From assembly GCA_018064905.1 (NCBI GenBank), contig JAGHUJ010000009.1, positions 1-48,819 of the forward strand: DNA of 48,819 nt, in the 5' to 3' direction. The stretch comes from Candidatus Treponema equifaecale (GTDB lineage Bacteria > Spirochaetota > Spirochaetia > Treponematales > Treponemataceae). The notes under the pieces were generated by a model. It was not told where the DNA came from. It saw only the letters and a list, made by a program, of their open reading frames with translations, and searched no databases. Each line of letters opens with the position of its first letter. Position 1 is the first letter of the stretch. Both the position numbers and the translations under genes were made by a program. Below are positions 17,433 to 24,643 of this stretch, in pieces.

Positions 17433-19847
17433 TTATTCTTTTTCTGCAACGTAACTTCCAGAAGCGTAAACTTTTGCTCCAGTAAAGTCTCTTATTTCAA
17501 AACTGATTTTACTTGTCGCAAATTCATATGTAAGACAGAAAACAACCAGGCTGTCAGGCAAAAGCTTTTCTGAAAATTTAAATCTCTTAACATCAGGAGT
17601 ACTGAGCTTTGTACCAAAATATCTCTGAGCAAAATGAGCAACCAGATCAATCTGTGCCACAGCTGGAAGAAGTTTAAAATCAGGGAAATGTCCGTCAAAA
17701 TAATCGCTGGAAGCAGGAATTAAAACTTCGACTTCAACCTCGATTTTGTGAGCCATTTCTCTTCGCACAAGAACAGTTTCAGCCGGAATTCCGTGAATGT
17801 TTTCTGGAGCAAAAAGCTTTTGAATTTCAGGCTTCTTTTTCTTTCCCTGAGCATCCATTGGAATTTCTTCAAGATATCGCCATTTTTTTGGAAGAACGAC
17901 ATTTTCAAAATACTGCAAAAGATAATCGTGGAAATGACGGTTTATGAGATATTTTTCAACGCCTTCAAATTTCTTTTTACCTTCAGCACTTAAAACAACG
18001 GCAGCGGCCAGATACTGTCTTCTGTCGCTCATTGGAACAACGGAACAGTCGTGAACAAGTCCAGTCTGCATAAGTCTGTTTTCAACTTCAACAGTACTGA
18101 TTCGTTTTTCTTCAATTTTTACGATTGAATCTGCACGACCTTTAAGAATAAATCTTCCGTCCGGCTGAATGTCAACCAGATCACCTGTTTTAAATCCCTT
18201 TGGATCCTTGATATATGGAGAAATTACAATCAGACAACCATCATCTTTATCAGTCCAAAGCTTTGCCGTATGAATTGGATTCCACAGAGGCCCATCCACA
18301 GACTGCTGACGATAAGCAATTGCCGAAGTTTCAGTTGAACCATAGCCTTCCATTGGGCAGAAACCAAAAACCCGTTCAGTATCACGGGCAAGTTCTGGAC
18401 TAACCGCACCACCGGAACTGAAAATCCAAGGTGTTTTAAGAGGAAGCTTTGCCTTTGGATCATCAGCAGTAATTTCTGCAATTGTGCGCTTTAAGAAGGC
18501 TGGAACTGCAACAATGAGATATGGAACATCGTCCATGTTTTTGAATTCATCAGGAAATTCAATGCGGGTTCTGCGGAATGGAGTACCGGCAGCAAATGGC
18601 ATCAAAGTGTAAAGGAATCCGTAAATGTGATGATGAGAATTTACGGCACAAACCTTTCTTGAAACCCATTCATCATACCAGCGGGTAATTACATAGTCAC
18701 AGTCCCGCTCAAATTCAACCATTGTGTGTGGAACAGTTTTTGGATGACCGGTAGAACCGGAAGTAAACATCATTACACGAGTTTCTTCTGCAACAATCTG
18801 AGGCATTGTCATTTTTTCTTCTTCAGAAGGTTCTGCCGCATTTTTAAGAATGTCAGGAATGTAATCAGAATCAAAAATTTTCTGGCCGTTTACTTCAGAC
18901 TGATCCGTAATGAATCGAACTTCAGAAATTTTATCTGAACCAGGTTCAACTCCGCGCATTTCAGCAATGAAATTTGGAGAAATGTTTGCAGTAATCTGAA
19001 CTTCCTTTTTGCACTGAAGAAGAGCCACAAAGAAACACATAAAATGCCAGTAATCTTCACTGTGAAGAATGTATTTAGAAGGATTACCAAGCTTTTCATC
19101 CTGTGAACGAATGTAAGCGCGGACCTTTGCAGTTTCAACAAGAAATTCACCCCAGGTAAGGTGCTTGTTGTCTGACCATTTTCCTTCATAGCAGATTACA
19201 TGATCCATTGGCCAGGAATCAGCTTTTAAGTTTGTAATGTATGTTTTTTTGATCTGTTCTTCGATTGCCATTTTTTTATTCACCCCTCTTCTAACAATAA
19301 GTTCAACGGCAAAAAGCAGTCCCATTAAACCATAGGAAATTCCGCCGTTGTAAATCGACCACATTATATCACTGTTACTCAAAACTGTGTATAAAGCAGC
19401 AAGGCCATTTAAAATAAAAAAGACGCACCAGATAACAGTTACTTTTCTGCAATATTTTTCAACAGCCTTGCCTTTTTCTGAATTTTCCAGAGATTTGTCG
19501 GTCATGCAGGCAAAACGGAAGCACATGTTGGGCCCTGCAAAAAGTGTTGAACCAAATGTGAACAAAAAAATCAGGTTCATAATCACAGGATAAAGCTTAA
19601 TAAAAAGCGTCTGTCCCGTAAAAAGACAAATCAAGCCCGCAGAAAGCAGAAGCCCAGCAGTAATCAAAAGCTTTCCGTTCTTTTTAATGCCGCCGCCAGT
19701 TGCCAGAAGCACATAAACCAGCCCAAAAAAAACAATAAAAAGTGAAAAAACCTTAACAGGAACCTTAAAAACAACCAGACAGCCAAAAACCACCAGCGGA
19801 TAAACAACCGAAAGAAAACCAAAAATAAATTTGGAAAATGTTTTCAT
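17433..19847 (-). CDS. Membrane domain-AMP ligase-hotdog dehydratase fusion (ApeG-ApeH-ApeI-like)
   Basis: This 804-residue protein joins three units. Residues 1-190 are hydrophobic with about six helices, like the small membrane protein of APE clusters. Residues about 200-690 are an adenylation enzyme: P-loop FTSGSTGHPK (361-370), GYGSTETS (501-508), TGDL (554-557), KGRADSIVKIEEKRIS (569-584) and the lysine-rich GKKKKP (668-673) that should hold the catalytic Lys. Residues 695-804 are a FabA/FabZ-like hotdog with YFDGHFPDFKLLPAVAQIDLV (716-736); the His-Phe-Pro is the dehydratase mark. It could load an acyl or aryl starter on an ACP and dehydrate beta-hydroxyacyl-ACP. In known clusters these are mostly separate genes (recalled, not checked). 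The start lies close behind a terminator-like hairpin and has no clear ribosome binding site. Confidence 0.9.
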   Translation of the reverse strand: MKTFSKFIFGFLSVVYPLVVFGCLVVFKVPVKVFSLFIVFFGLVYVLLATGGGIKKNGKLLITAGLLLSAGLICLFTGQTLFIKLYPVIMNLIFLFTFGSTLFAGPNMCFRFACMTDKSLENSEKGKAVEKYCRKVTVIWCVFFILNGLAALYTVLSNSDIMWSIYNGGISYGLMGLLFAVELIVRRGVNKKMAIEEQIKKTYITNLKADSWPMDHVICYEGKWSDNKHLTWGEFLVETAKVRAYIRSQDEKLGNPSKYILHSEDYWHFMCFFVALLQCKKEVQITANISPNFIAEMRGVEPGSDKISEVRFITDQSEVNGQKIFDSDYIPDILKNAAEPSEEEKMTMPQIVAEETRVMMFTSGSTGHPKTVPHTMVEFERDCDYVITRWYDEWVSRKVCAVNSHHHIYGFLYTLMPFAAGTPFRRTRIEFPDEFKNMDDVPYLIVAVPAFLKRTIAEITADDPKAKLPLKTPWIFSSGGAVSPELARDTERVFGFCPMEGYGSTETSAIAYRQQSVDGPLWNPIHTAKLWTDKDDGCLIVISPYIKDPKGFKTGDLVDIQPDGRFILKGRADSIVKIEEKRISTVEVENRLMQTGLVHDCSVVPMSDRRQYLAAAVVLSAEGKKKFEGVEKYLINRHFHDYLLQYFENVVLPKKWRYLEEIPMDAQGKKKKPEIQKLFAPENIHGIPAETVLVRREMAHKIEVEVEVLIPASSDYFDGHFPDFKLLPAVAQIDLVAHFAQRYFGTKLSTPDVKRFKFSEKLLPDSLVVFCLTYEFATSKISFEIRDFTGAKVYASGSYVAEKE

Positions 19848-19864
19848 AAAATTTTCAGATACTA

Positions 19865-19926
19865 ATAGAAAATAAAAAAGGCTGCCCGATATGATGTCAT
19901 TCCATCAGTAAAACCTATCGAACAGC
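19865..19926 (-). terminator. Intrinsic terminator or attenuator between the ACP genes and the fusion gene
   Basis: On the minus strand GCTGTTCGATA pairs with TATCGGGCAGC (11 pairs with two G-U; plus coordinates 19916-19926 and 19881-19891). An inner TGATG/CATCA helix (19903-19907, 19892-19896) adds to it, and CTTTTTTATTTT follows. It begins 25 bases after the second ACP stop, and the next gene starts only 18 bases past the T-tract, so downstream genes probably depend on read-through. Confidence 0.75.
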
Positions 19927-19950
19927 TCTTTTGTCAGAAATCTTGTAAAA

Positions 19951-20193
19951 CTATTTTGAAAGCGGCAAAACTACATTCACCACATCTTCAACAGTTTTTA
20001 CAGCCTTAAATGCTTCAGGAGCAATGCTGCCGTTGATGAAAGGCTTAAGCTTAACAATCATTTCAACAGCGTCAATTGAATCCAAGTCCAGATCATCACC
20101 AATCAAAGCTTCAGAAGTTACCTGAGACTCTTCAATATCAAAGTCGTTTACCAGAATTTCCTTAACCTTCGCAAAAACTTCGTCTTTAGTCAT
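19951..20193 (-). CDS. Acyl carrier protein 2
   Basis: This 80-residue ACP has the phosphopantetheine attachment Ser39 in LDLDSIDAVEM, preceded by the acidic helix-1 region typical of ACPs (VFAKVKEILVNDFDIEESQV). It carries acyl intermediates as thioesters in the cytoplasm. It lies 9 bases after ACP 1 and ahead of the hairpin terminator. Two adjacent dissimilar ACPs are a hallmark of APE-type loci, where each is thought to serve a different chain or step. It is probably not the housekeeping fatty-acid AcpP, because of its context and divergence. Confidence 0.93.
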   Translation of the reverse strand: MTKDEVFAKVKEILVNDFDIEESQVTSEALIGDDLDLDSIDAVEMIVKLKPFINGSIAPEAFKAVKTVEDVVNVVLPLSK

Positions 20194-20202
20194 GTCCGCT
20201 CC

Positions 20203-20469
20203 TTACTCAGCCTTAGCTTTTTCTGCTGTAATGTATTCAGCAAGTGCATTGATTGAAGCAAAATGATCGCGGGTTTCACTGTTTTCTGCATTGAATTTAA
20301 CGCCAAATTTCTTTTTAAGTGCCACGCCAAGTTCAAGTGCATCGATTGAATCCAAACCAAGGCCTGTTCCAAAAAGCGGCTCATCATCCTGAATATTTTC
20401 TGGTTTAATGTCTTCAAGTTCCAAAGATGAAATAATACATTCTTTAATCTGCTGTTTAAGTTCGTCCAT
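20203..20469 (-). CDS. Acyl carrier protein 1
   Basis: This 88-residue ACP has the phosphopantetheine attachment Ser41 in GLGLDSIDALEL. The N-terminal helix (ELKQQIKECIISSLELEDI) is of the polyketide/APE kind rather than the AcpP consensus. It is the first ACP gene after the repeat island at 20568-20698 and is followed by ACP 2 after 9 bases. The ATG at 20469 is preceded by an AGGAGAAA-type ribosome binding site. It should be charged by a phosphopantetheinyl transferase encoded elsewhere. Confidence 0.93.
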   Translation of the reverse strand: MDELKQQIKECIISSLELEDIKPENIQDDEPLFGTGLGLDSIDALELGVALKKKFGVKFNAENSETRDHFASINALAEYITAEKAKAE

Positions 20470-20567
20470 AATTTTCTCCTGATTTTTCTCTCAAATATAT
20501 CAAAAAATTATATCTGTTTATGGGCAAGTCGGCAAGTAAACACTCGATTTGATAACAATCATAACAT

Positions 20568-20698
20568 GTTAAAAAAAGCAGGTCCCAGCGACGGAAAAAA
20601 AATCAAGGTATCCCCCGCCATTCACTCCGCATTCGCTACGCTCTGCTACGTTGACGGTTCCCCCTTAATTTTTTTTCCTGCGTCCCACTTTTTTTAAC
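20568..20698. repeat. Imperfect inverted-repeat island inside the acyl operon
   Basis: The left arm begins GTTAAAAAAAGCAGG and the right arm ends CCCACTTTTTTTAAC. The arms of about 45 bases match imperfectly and include paired A- and T-runs and a CCCCC/GGGGG patch. The centre (CATTCGCTACGCTCTGCTACG) is GC-rich and resembles the repeat at the right end of the window. There is no coding potential; it separates the acyltransferase and ACP genes. Confidence 0.55.
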
Positions 20699-20717
20699 TT
20701 ATTACAACATTTTTATC

Positions 20718-21548
20718 TCAATATCGATAAATTTTGTTCACGTCATCATCAAGTACTTCACGGATTTTTGCGGTCATTCTTTTGGCTGCTATGGCTTCAG
20801 GCAAATCTTTAAATTCTTCTGGATAAATCGGATCCTTTACCTGAAGATCAAAAATACAAGTTTCCCGGTGATTGTACTGAAGAACCTTGTCCCCTTTGCC
20901 AAAACCAAGCTTGTCCGTACCGCCAATGTACACAGGAATTATAGGACAGCCAGTAGCCAGAGAAATTCTAGCACAGCCCTTTTTGTAACGGTTCTGGCCG
21001 TATTTGGTGCTTCTTGTGCCTTCAGGGAACATCATAATGGTATTTCCGTTTTCTAAATCTTCCTTGGAACGTTTTAAAATTTCATCAAATTCCAGAGAAT
21101 TTGGCATGTAAAGCTGATTTATAACCGCAGTCATAACATTTCTTTTAGAAAGGGCCGCCTTTGCAATAACAGAAGTGTGCTTCAGCTGCGAAATCATAAC
21201 AGGAGAATCAAGATAAGCCGGATGATTTGCAACAACAATGGCTGATTTTAAACTCTTCAAATAACCAGGCTTGTTTGTCTTGATTTTCAGAGCGCCAAGA
21301 TATTTTACAAAGCCCAAAAAAACATTGAAAAGAACATAAACCAGATGCCTTGCATGATATTTAAAACTGCTTTTTTTTGGAAAAATAATTTTTAAGATTG
21401 GAAAACAAACCACAGAAAGGAGAATCGTTCCAATGGCAAACACAACAAGTGAAACAAGCTTTGCAAAAACCCGCCAGAAATAGAGCGGATAATTTTTTAT
21501 TTTCTGAGGCTCGTAAAGAAGCTTCTGCTGAATTGATTCATTTTCCAT
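20718..21548 (-). CDS. PlsC-like 1-acyl-sn-glycerol-3-phosphate acyltransferase (ApeD-like)
   Basis: This 276-residue acyltransferase has an N-terminal membrane segment (about 28-58). The catalytic NHPAYLDS holds His109 and Asp114 (HX4D), and FPEGTRS (174-180) is the second conserved block that binds phosphate. Family members transfer an acyl group to a lysophospholipid-type acceptor. The ATG shares a base with the stop of the ketosynthase-like gene (TGATG), showing translational coupling. In APE clusters a PlsC-like gene follows the same partner. It could be a housekeeping PlsC co-opted by position, but the coupling argues for a role in this pathway. Confidence 0.9.
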   Translation of the reverse strand: MENESIQQKLLYEPQKIKNYPLYFWRVFAKLVSLVVFAIGTILLSVVCFPILKIIFPKKSSFKYHARHLVYVLFNVFLGFVKYLGALKIKTNKPGYLKSLKSAIVVANHPAYLDSPVMISQLKHTSVIAKAALSKRNVMTAVINQLYMPNSLEFDEILKRSKEDLENGNTIMMFPEGTRSTKYGQNRYKKGCARISLATGCPIIPVYIGGTDKLGFGKGDKVLQYNHRETCIFDLQVKDPIYPEEFKDLPEAIAAKRMTAKIREVLDDDVNKIYRY

Positions 21549-22156
21549 CAGCAGACCTTTTTAAGAATTTCAAGAAAAGCATCTGGAGAAGCCAGTTCAG
21601 GTGAATCCAGAGTAATTTCAACAGCATTTTCTGATTTTTGAGAAGAAAGAACTACCGCAAAGGCCAGTGGAAGCTTATCTGTATAGCCTGCACAATTTTT
21701 GTATTCTTCCGGAACCAGTTCATCAGCATAGGCAAATACAATCTTCTTTTCATCGCCACAAAGAACAGGAGCCGCAGCAGAAATAAACGCAGATTTAAAA
21801 TTGTCTTCGCTTGGATAAACACAGGTATAGCCGGACTTCATTTTAAGTGCGATTGTAGCAGCGGCAGCAGGAGTATTAAAAACCGAAATTGAAAAAGCAG
21901 CCGGCATAACATCCTGATCTTCCACCAGCATTTTGTTCATTTTGAGCTGTCTTGCAATTTCACCACGAAAAGAAGCAAAAACCAGTTTAGAATCCAGAAC
22001 TTCATCTCCAAGCCCATGAAGAGCCTCAATAGTCATACGACTGATCTGACTGAGTCTGCGCTTAAAAAGAGGATCGCAATATTCCAGCTTAGGCATTTCA
22101 GAAGGATTTTCCAGAGAAGGCTGATAAAATGATGATTTTGTGATGTAGAGAGACAA
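21548..22156 (-). CDS. Ketosynthase-like chain-length factor (ApeC-like)
   Basis: The start is chosen at the TTG at 22156, after AGGAAATT at a good distance; a TTG at 22219 lies inside the promoter. The resulting 202-residue protein begins MSLYITKSSF. It matches the short beta-ketoacyl synthase N-terminal-like family (Ketoacyl-synt_2): FKRRLSQISRMTIEAL (31-46), VFASFRGEIARQL (59-71), MPAAFSISVFNTPAAAATIAL (84-104) and FAYADELVPEEY (141-152). It lacks the Cys-His-His catalytic set of active ketosynthases, so it probably acts as a chain-length factor or partner for a ketosynthase encoded elsewhere. It is the first gene of the operon. Confidence 0.85.
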   Translation of the reverse strand: MSLYITKSSFYQPSLENPSEMPKLEYCDPLFKRRLSQISRMTIEALHGLGDEVLDSKLVFASFRGEIARQLKMNKMLVEDQDVMPAAFSISVFNTPAAAATIALKMKSGYTCVYPSEDNFKSAFISAAAPVLCGDEKKIVFAYADELVPEEYKNCAGYTDKLPLAFAVVLSSQKSENAVEITLDSPELASPDAFLEILKKVC

Positions 22157-22190
22157 AATAAATTTCCTGAGTTGTAATTTAGTTATATTA

Positions 22191-22219
22191 AATATACCCA
22201 AGTTTTTTTTAATGGGCAA
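22191..22219 (-). promoter_or_regulatory. Promoter of the APE-like operon
   Basis: On the minus strand TTGCCC (22219-22214), a 17-base spacer and TATATT (22196-22191) fit a sigma-70 promoter. The predicted start of transcription is about 30 bases before the TTG codon, leaving room for the ribosome binding site. The promoter lies 18 bases downstream of the RES toxin stop. Confidence 0.65.
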
Positions 22220-22237
22220 GAAAAAGTGAATTAATCT

Positions 22238-22684
22238 TTAGCCTTCAAAAAATCTTGTGTCAAAATCAATGTCCCAAACATTCACAACTTTTACCTGTGC
22301 AAAATCTGGATGAAGTGGATTTAAAATCACATTGAAATCTGTTTTGTAAACTGGCGGAAGAATAACCGACTGTACCTTTAAAGCAAGCTCTTTACATTCT
22401 TTTAGCCAGGTACTTCCTCTTTCCTGAGAAATTTCATCTTCTTTTAGTGTTGTGAATTTCAACGGCAGAATGTAGTCTGGAACATAAATTTCAGCAAAAG
22501 CCATGTTTATTGGCGGAATATCTTTTGGAGTATGAACCAGTATTTCACACATTGCCAGAGACAGGGTCGAAGAAGCGTAAACAGCCGGAATTCCTGCATA
22601 ATTCCATCTTCCACCAAAAAGTCTGGCACCTGTTCCAGTCAAGTCTTCTATTCTTTCTTTTCTGGCAATTCTATAGACAACCAT
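22238..22684 (-). CDS. RES-domain toxin
   Basis: RES toxins deplete NAD+ in the host cell. This 148-residue protein shows the family pattern: VYRIARKERI at the N-terminus, then LFGGRWNYAGIPAVYASSTLSLAMCEILVH (about 22-51), which includes the Arg and Glu of the active site and the conserved Ser pair. The C-terminal part (HPDFAQVKVVNVWDIDFDTRFFEG) is typical. It starts 2 bases after the antitoxin stop, so the two form a coupled pair. The frame is intact. Confidence 0.9.
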   Translation of the reverse strand: MVVYRIARKERIEDLTGTGARLFGGRWNYAGIPAVYASSTLSLAMCEILVHTPKDIPPINMAFAEIYVPDYILPLKFTTLKEDEISQERGSTWLKECKELALKVQSVILPPVYKTDFNVILNPLHPDFAQVKVVNVWDIDFDTRFFEG

Positions 22685-22686
22685 TA

Positions 22687-23085
22687 TTACGAATAAACTC
22701 CGTATTCAATTCTGCCAAGAATGTTCATCACTTCTTCTGCACCAAAACGGCTTGCCATTGCCTTGAATGGTGTTGTTCCAAGAACCGGATTTTCTGACTT
22801 TATCCACTTTGCAGCCTTTTCCTGCGAACCAAAAATTTCTTCGGCTTTTTCCATTGTTCTGAGAAGTGAAATTGCAACTTCTGCAGCCTGAGCTGGAAGC
22901 ATTTCATCTGGCTTAATCCTTGAATAGGTTCTGAGGCTGATTCCTGAAATTTCTGCAAAATCCTTTTCTGAAGTTGAAAGAACATTACGAAGTAAACTTG
23001 AACAATTGTTCTTTAAAACTCCCTTTTTAAGAGAACTTCTGCAAAAATTTGGCATCGTATAATTTTTTTGAATTTTTACTGCCAT
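22687..23085 (-). CDS. Xre/MbcA/ParS-type antitoxin of the RES pair
   Basis: The start is the ATG at 23085, behind a strong AGGAGG ribosome binding site (132 residues). The middle has a helix-turn-helix (EISGISLRTYSRIKPDEMLPAQA). The C-terminal toxin-binding domain (DUF2384 type) is marked by GSQEKAAKWIKSENPVLGTTPFKAMASRFGAEEVMNILGRIEYGVYS. It should bind and block the RES toxin and repress its own promoter at the palindrome 23112-23123. It is divergent from pyrB; the shared upstream region is only 117 bases. Confidence 0.9.
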   Translation of the reverse strand: MAVKIQKNYTMPNFCRSSLKKGVLKNNCSSLLRNVLSTSEKDFAEISGISLRTYSRIKPDEMLPAQAAEVAISLLRTMEKAEEIFGSQEKAAKWIKSENPVLGTTPFKAMASRFGAEEVMNILGRIEYGVYS

Positions 23086-23104
23086 ATTACGCCTCCTGTC
23101 TACA

Positions 23105-23133
23105 ATACTATTGCCATTTGGCATTTAAATCAA
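23105..23133 (-). promoter_or_regulatory. Promoter and palindromic operator of the Xre-RES pair
   Basis: On the minus strand TTGATT (23133-23128), a 17-base spacer and TAGTAT (23110-23105) form a promoter. The spacer contains the perfect palindrome TGCCATTTGGCA (23112-23123), a natural operator for the Xre antitoxin. A TTTGGCAT half-site also lies inside the start of the antitoxin gene (about 23049-23056). Confidence 0.65.
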
Positions 23134-23202
23134 GTTTTTTTCCTCTTAATTTTCCCTAATTTTTCAGTTACTTTCTTCCTTAAATTGTGGTAAAATATAA
23201 CT

Positions 23203-24123
23203 ATGCTGAAAGGTCGTAATTTAATTAAACCAAATGATTTAACTGTTTCTGAGATTGATGAAATTTGTTCATTGGCTGAACAGATTATTGTTGATCCAAA
23301 TTCTTTTAATGACGTGTGTCGCGGGAAAATTCTTGCGACACTTTTTTTTGAACCAAGTACCAGAACCCGTCTGAGTTTTGAGGCTGCCATGCTTCATCTT
23401 GGTGGTGCTGTTGAAGGCTTTTCTGATGCTGCAAATTCTTCTACTTCAAAAGGTGAATCTCTGGCAGATACAATCCGTACTGTTTCATCTTATGTTGATG
23501 TAATTGCAATGAGAAACCCAAAAGAAGGTGCGGCACTGGTTGCAAGTCAGTATTCAGACTGTCCTATCATCAATGCAGGTGACGGCGGACACTACCACCC
23601 AACCCAGACTTTAACAGACATGCTCACAATTCGTGCATTGCAGGGCGGTTTTGAAGGACACACAATCGGTTTCTGCGGCGACTTAAAGTTTGGTCGTACA
23701 GTTCATTCCCTTGCAGAAGCAATGAGCCGTTACAAGAACAACAAATATGTTTTCATCAGTCCAAATGAACTTCAGGTTCCAGAATATGTCACACAGCATC
23801 TGGATGAAGCCGGAATTGAATACACAACAGCTGAACGCCTGGAAAGCGTAATCGGTGACCTTGATATTCTCTACATGACACGAGTTCAGAAGGAACGTTT
23901 CTTCAACGAACAGGACTATATCCGCTTAAAGGACAGCTACATTCTGGACAAACAGAAGATGGCTCTTGCAAAGGACAAAATGATTGTTCTTCACCCTCTT
24001 CCACGCGTCAATGAAATTTCACCGGAAGTTGACTCTGATCCAAGAGCTGCATACTTCAAGCAGGTAAAATACGGAATGTATGTAAGAATGGCACTCATCG
24101 CAAAACTCACAGGAGTTCTTTAA
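23203..24123 (+). CDS. pyrB: Aspartate carbamoyltransferase catalytic subunit
   Basis: PyrB makes carbamoyl aspartate from carbamoyl phosphate and aspartate. The 306-residue length is normal. Motifs are the carbamoyl phosphate site [15 protein letters not shown] (48-62), [10 protein letters not shown] in the middle and [10 protein letters not shown] near residue 265. The gene is followed by pyrI, which fits the two-subunit allosteric enzyme. No ribosome binding site precedes the ATG, and a TAAAAT box at 23191-23196 would put the transcription start at or next to the ATG, so the message may be leaderless. The region before it is shared with the divergent Xre-RES promoter. Confidence 0.96.
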   Translation: MLKGRNLIKPNDLTVSEIDEICSLAEQIIVDPNSFNDVCRGKILATLFFEPSTRTRLSFEAAMLHLGGAVEGFSDAANSSTSKGESLADTIRTVSSYVDVIAMRNPKEGAALVASQYSDCPIINAGDGGHYHPTQTLTDMLTIRALQGGFEGHTIGFCGDLKFGRTVHSLAEAMSRYKNNKYVFISPNELQVPEYVTQHLDEAGIEYTTAERLESVIGDLDILYMTRVQKERFFNEQDYIRLKDSYILDKQKMALAKDKMIVLHPLPRVNEISPEVDSDPRAAYFKQVKYGMYVRMALIAKLTGVL

Positions 24124-24126
24124 AAA

Positions 24127-24192
24127 ACGGTGGTTGAGCCAAGTCGAAACCACATTTAAAAGCAATGGTCATTTCGACTGGCTCAATGACCG
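24127..24192. repeat. Two inverted GAGCC-x-GTCGAAA hairpins between pyrB and pyrI
   Basis: The first copy has the stem GTGGTT/AACCAC (24130-24135, 24148-24153) around GAGCCAAGTCGA. The second copy, in opposite orientation, has GGTCATT/AATGACC (24167-24173, 24185-24191). Stem sequences differ but pairing is kept. Each can fold alone, or the two can pair with each other into one long hairpin. Confidence 0.75.
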
Positions 24193-24208
24193 AAAGAAGA
24201 GTATTATT

Positions 24209-24643
24209 ATGCTTAACATCGACACAATCAAAAACGGAATCGTAATTGACCACATTAAGGCTGGTTTTGGGCCACAGATTTTTCATTTTTTGGGACTGGA
24301 CAAGGCTGACTTCAGCTGTGCCCTCATTATGAACGTTCCTTCAAAAAAATCTGGTAAAAAAGACATCATCAAAATCGACAACATCATCAACATTGATTAC
24401 TCTGTTCTGGGCTTCATTGATCCAAACATTTCAATCAATGTAATCAAAGATGAAACAATCGTAAGAAAAATCAAGCTTGAACTTCCGGAAAGAGTTGAAA
24501 ACGTAATCAAATGCAAAAACCCTAGATGCATCACAATCACCGAGCACTACATTCCTTCAGTTTTCAGATTGACCAGCAAGGAAAAATCTCAGTACCGTTG
24601 TGAATACTGTGACGCACCTTATACAGCAGGATCTATAGACTAA
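24209..24643 (+). CDS. pyrI: Aspartate carbamoyltransferase regulatory subunit
   Basis: PyrI binds nucleotides and a zinc ion and tunes PyrB activity. The start is the ATG at 24209 (144 residues, beginning [16 protein letters not shown]). A TTG further upstream at 24134 would translate the repeat hairpins and is rejected. The zinc site is a four-Cys cluster: CKNPRC and CEYC in the C-terminal domain. The N-terminal allosteric domain is complete. The stop overlaps the pyrC ATG by one base (TAATG), so pyrI and pyrC are coupled. Confidence 0.94.
   Translation: MLNIDTIKNGIVIDHIKAGFGPQIFHFLGLDKADFSCALIMNVPSKKSGKKDIIKIDNIINIDYSVLGFIDPNISINVIKDETIVRKIKLELPERVENVIKCKNPRCITITEHYIPSVFRLTSKEKSQYRCEYCDAPYTAGSID

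Noticed and set aside
22157..22219. Longer start for the chain-length-factor-like gene
   Set aside because: It would begin inside the -35 box of the promoter; the TTG at 22156 has a good ribosome binding site and gives a family-like N-terminus.
24127..24192. Possible riboswitch or pyr attenuator
   Set aside because: The same element occurs in unrelated places, including inside tex, so it is a dispersed repeat rather than a gene-specific sensor.
24134..24208. Longer pyrI start at a TTG codon
   Set aside because: The extra 25 codons are translated hairpin repeats and do not fit PyrI; the ATG at 24209 gives a normal N-terminus.
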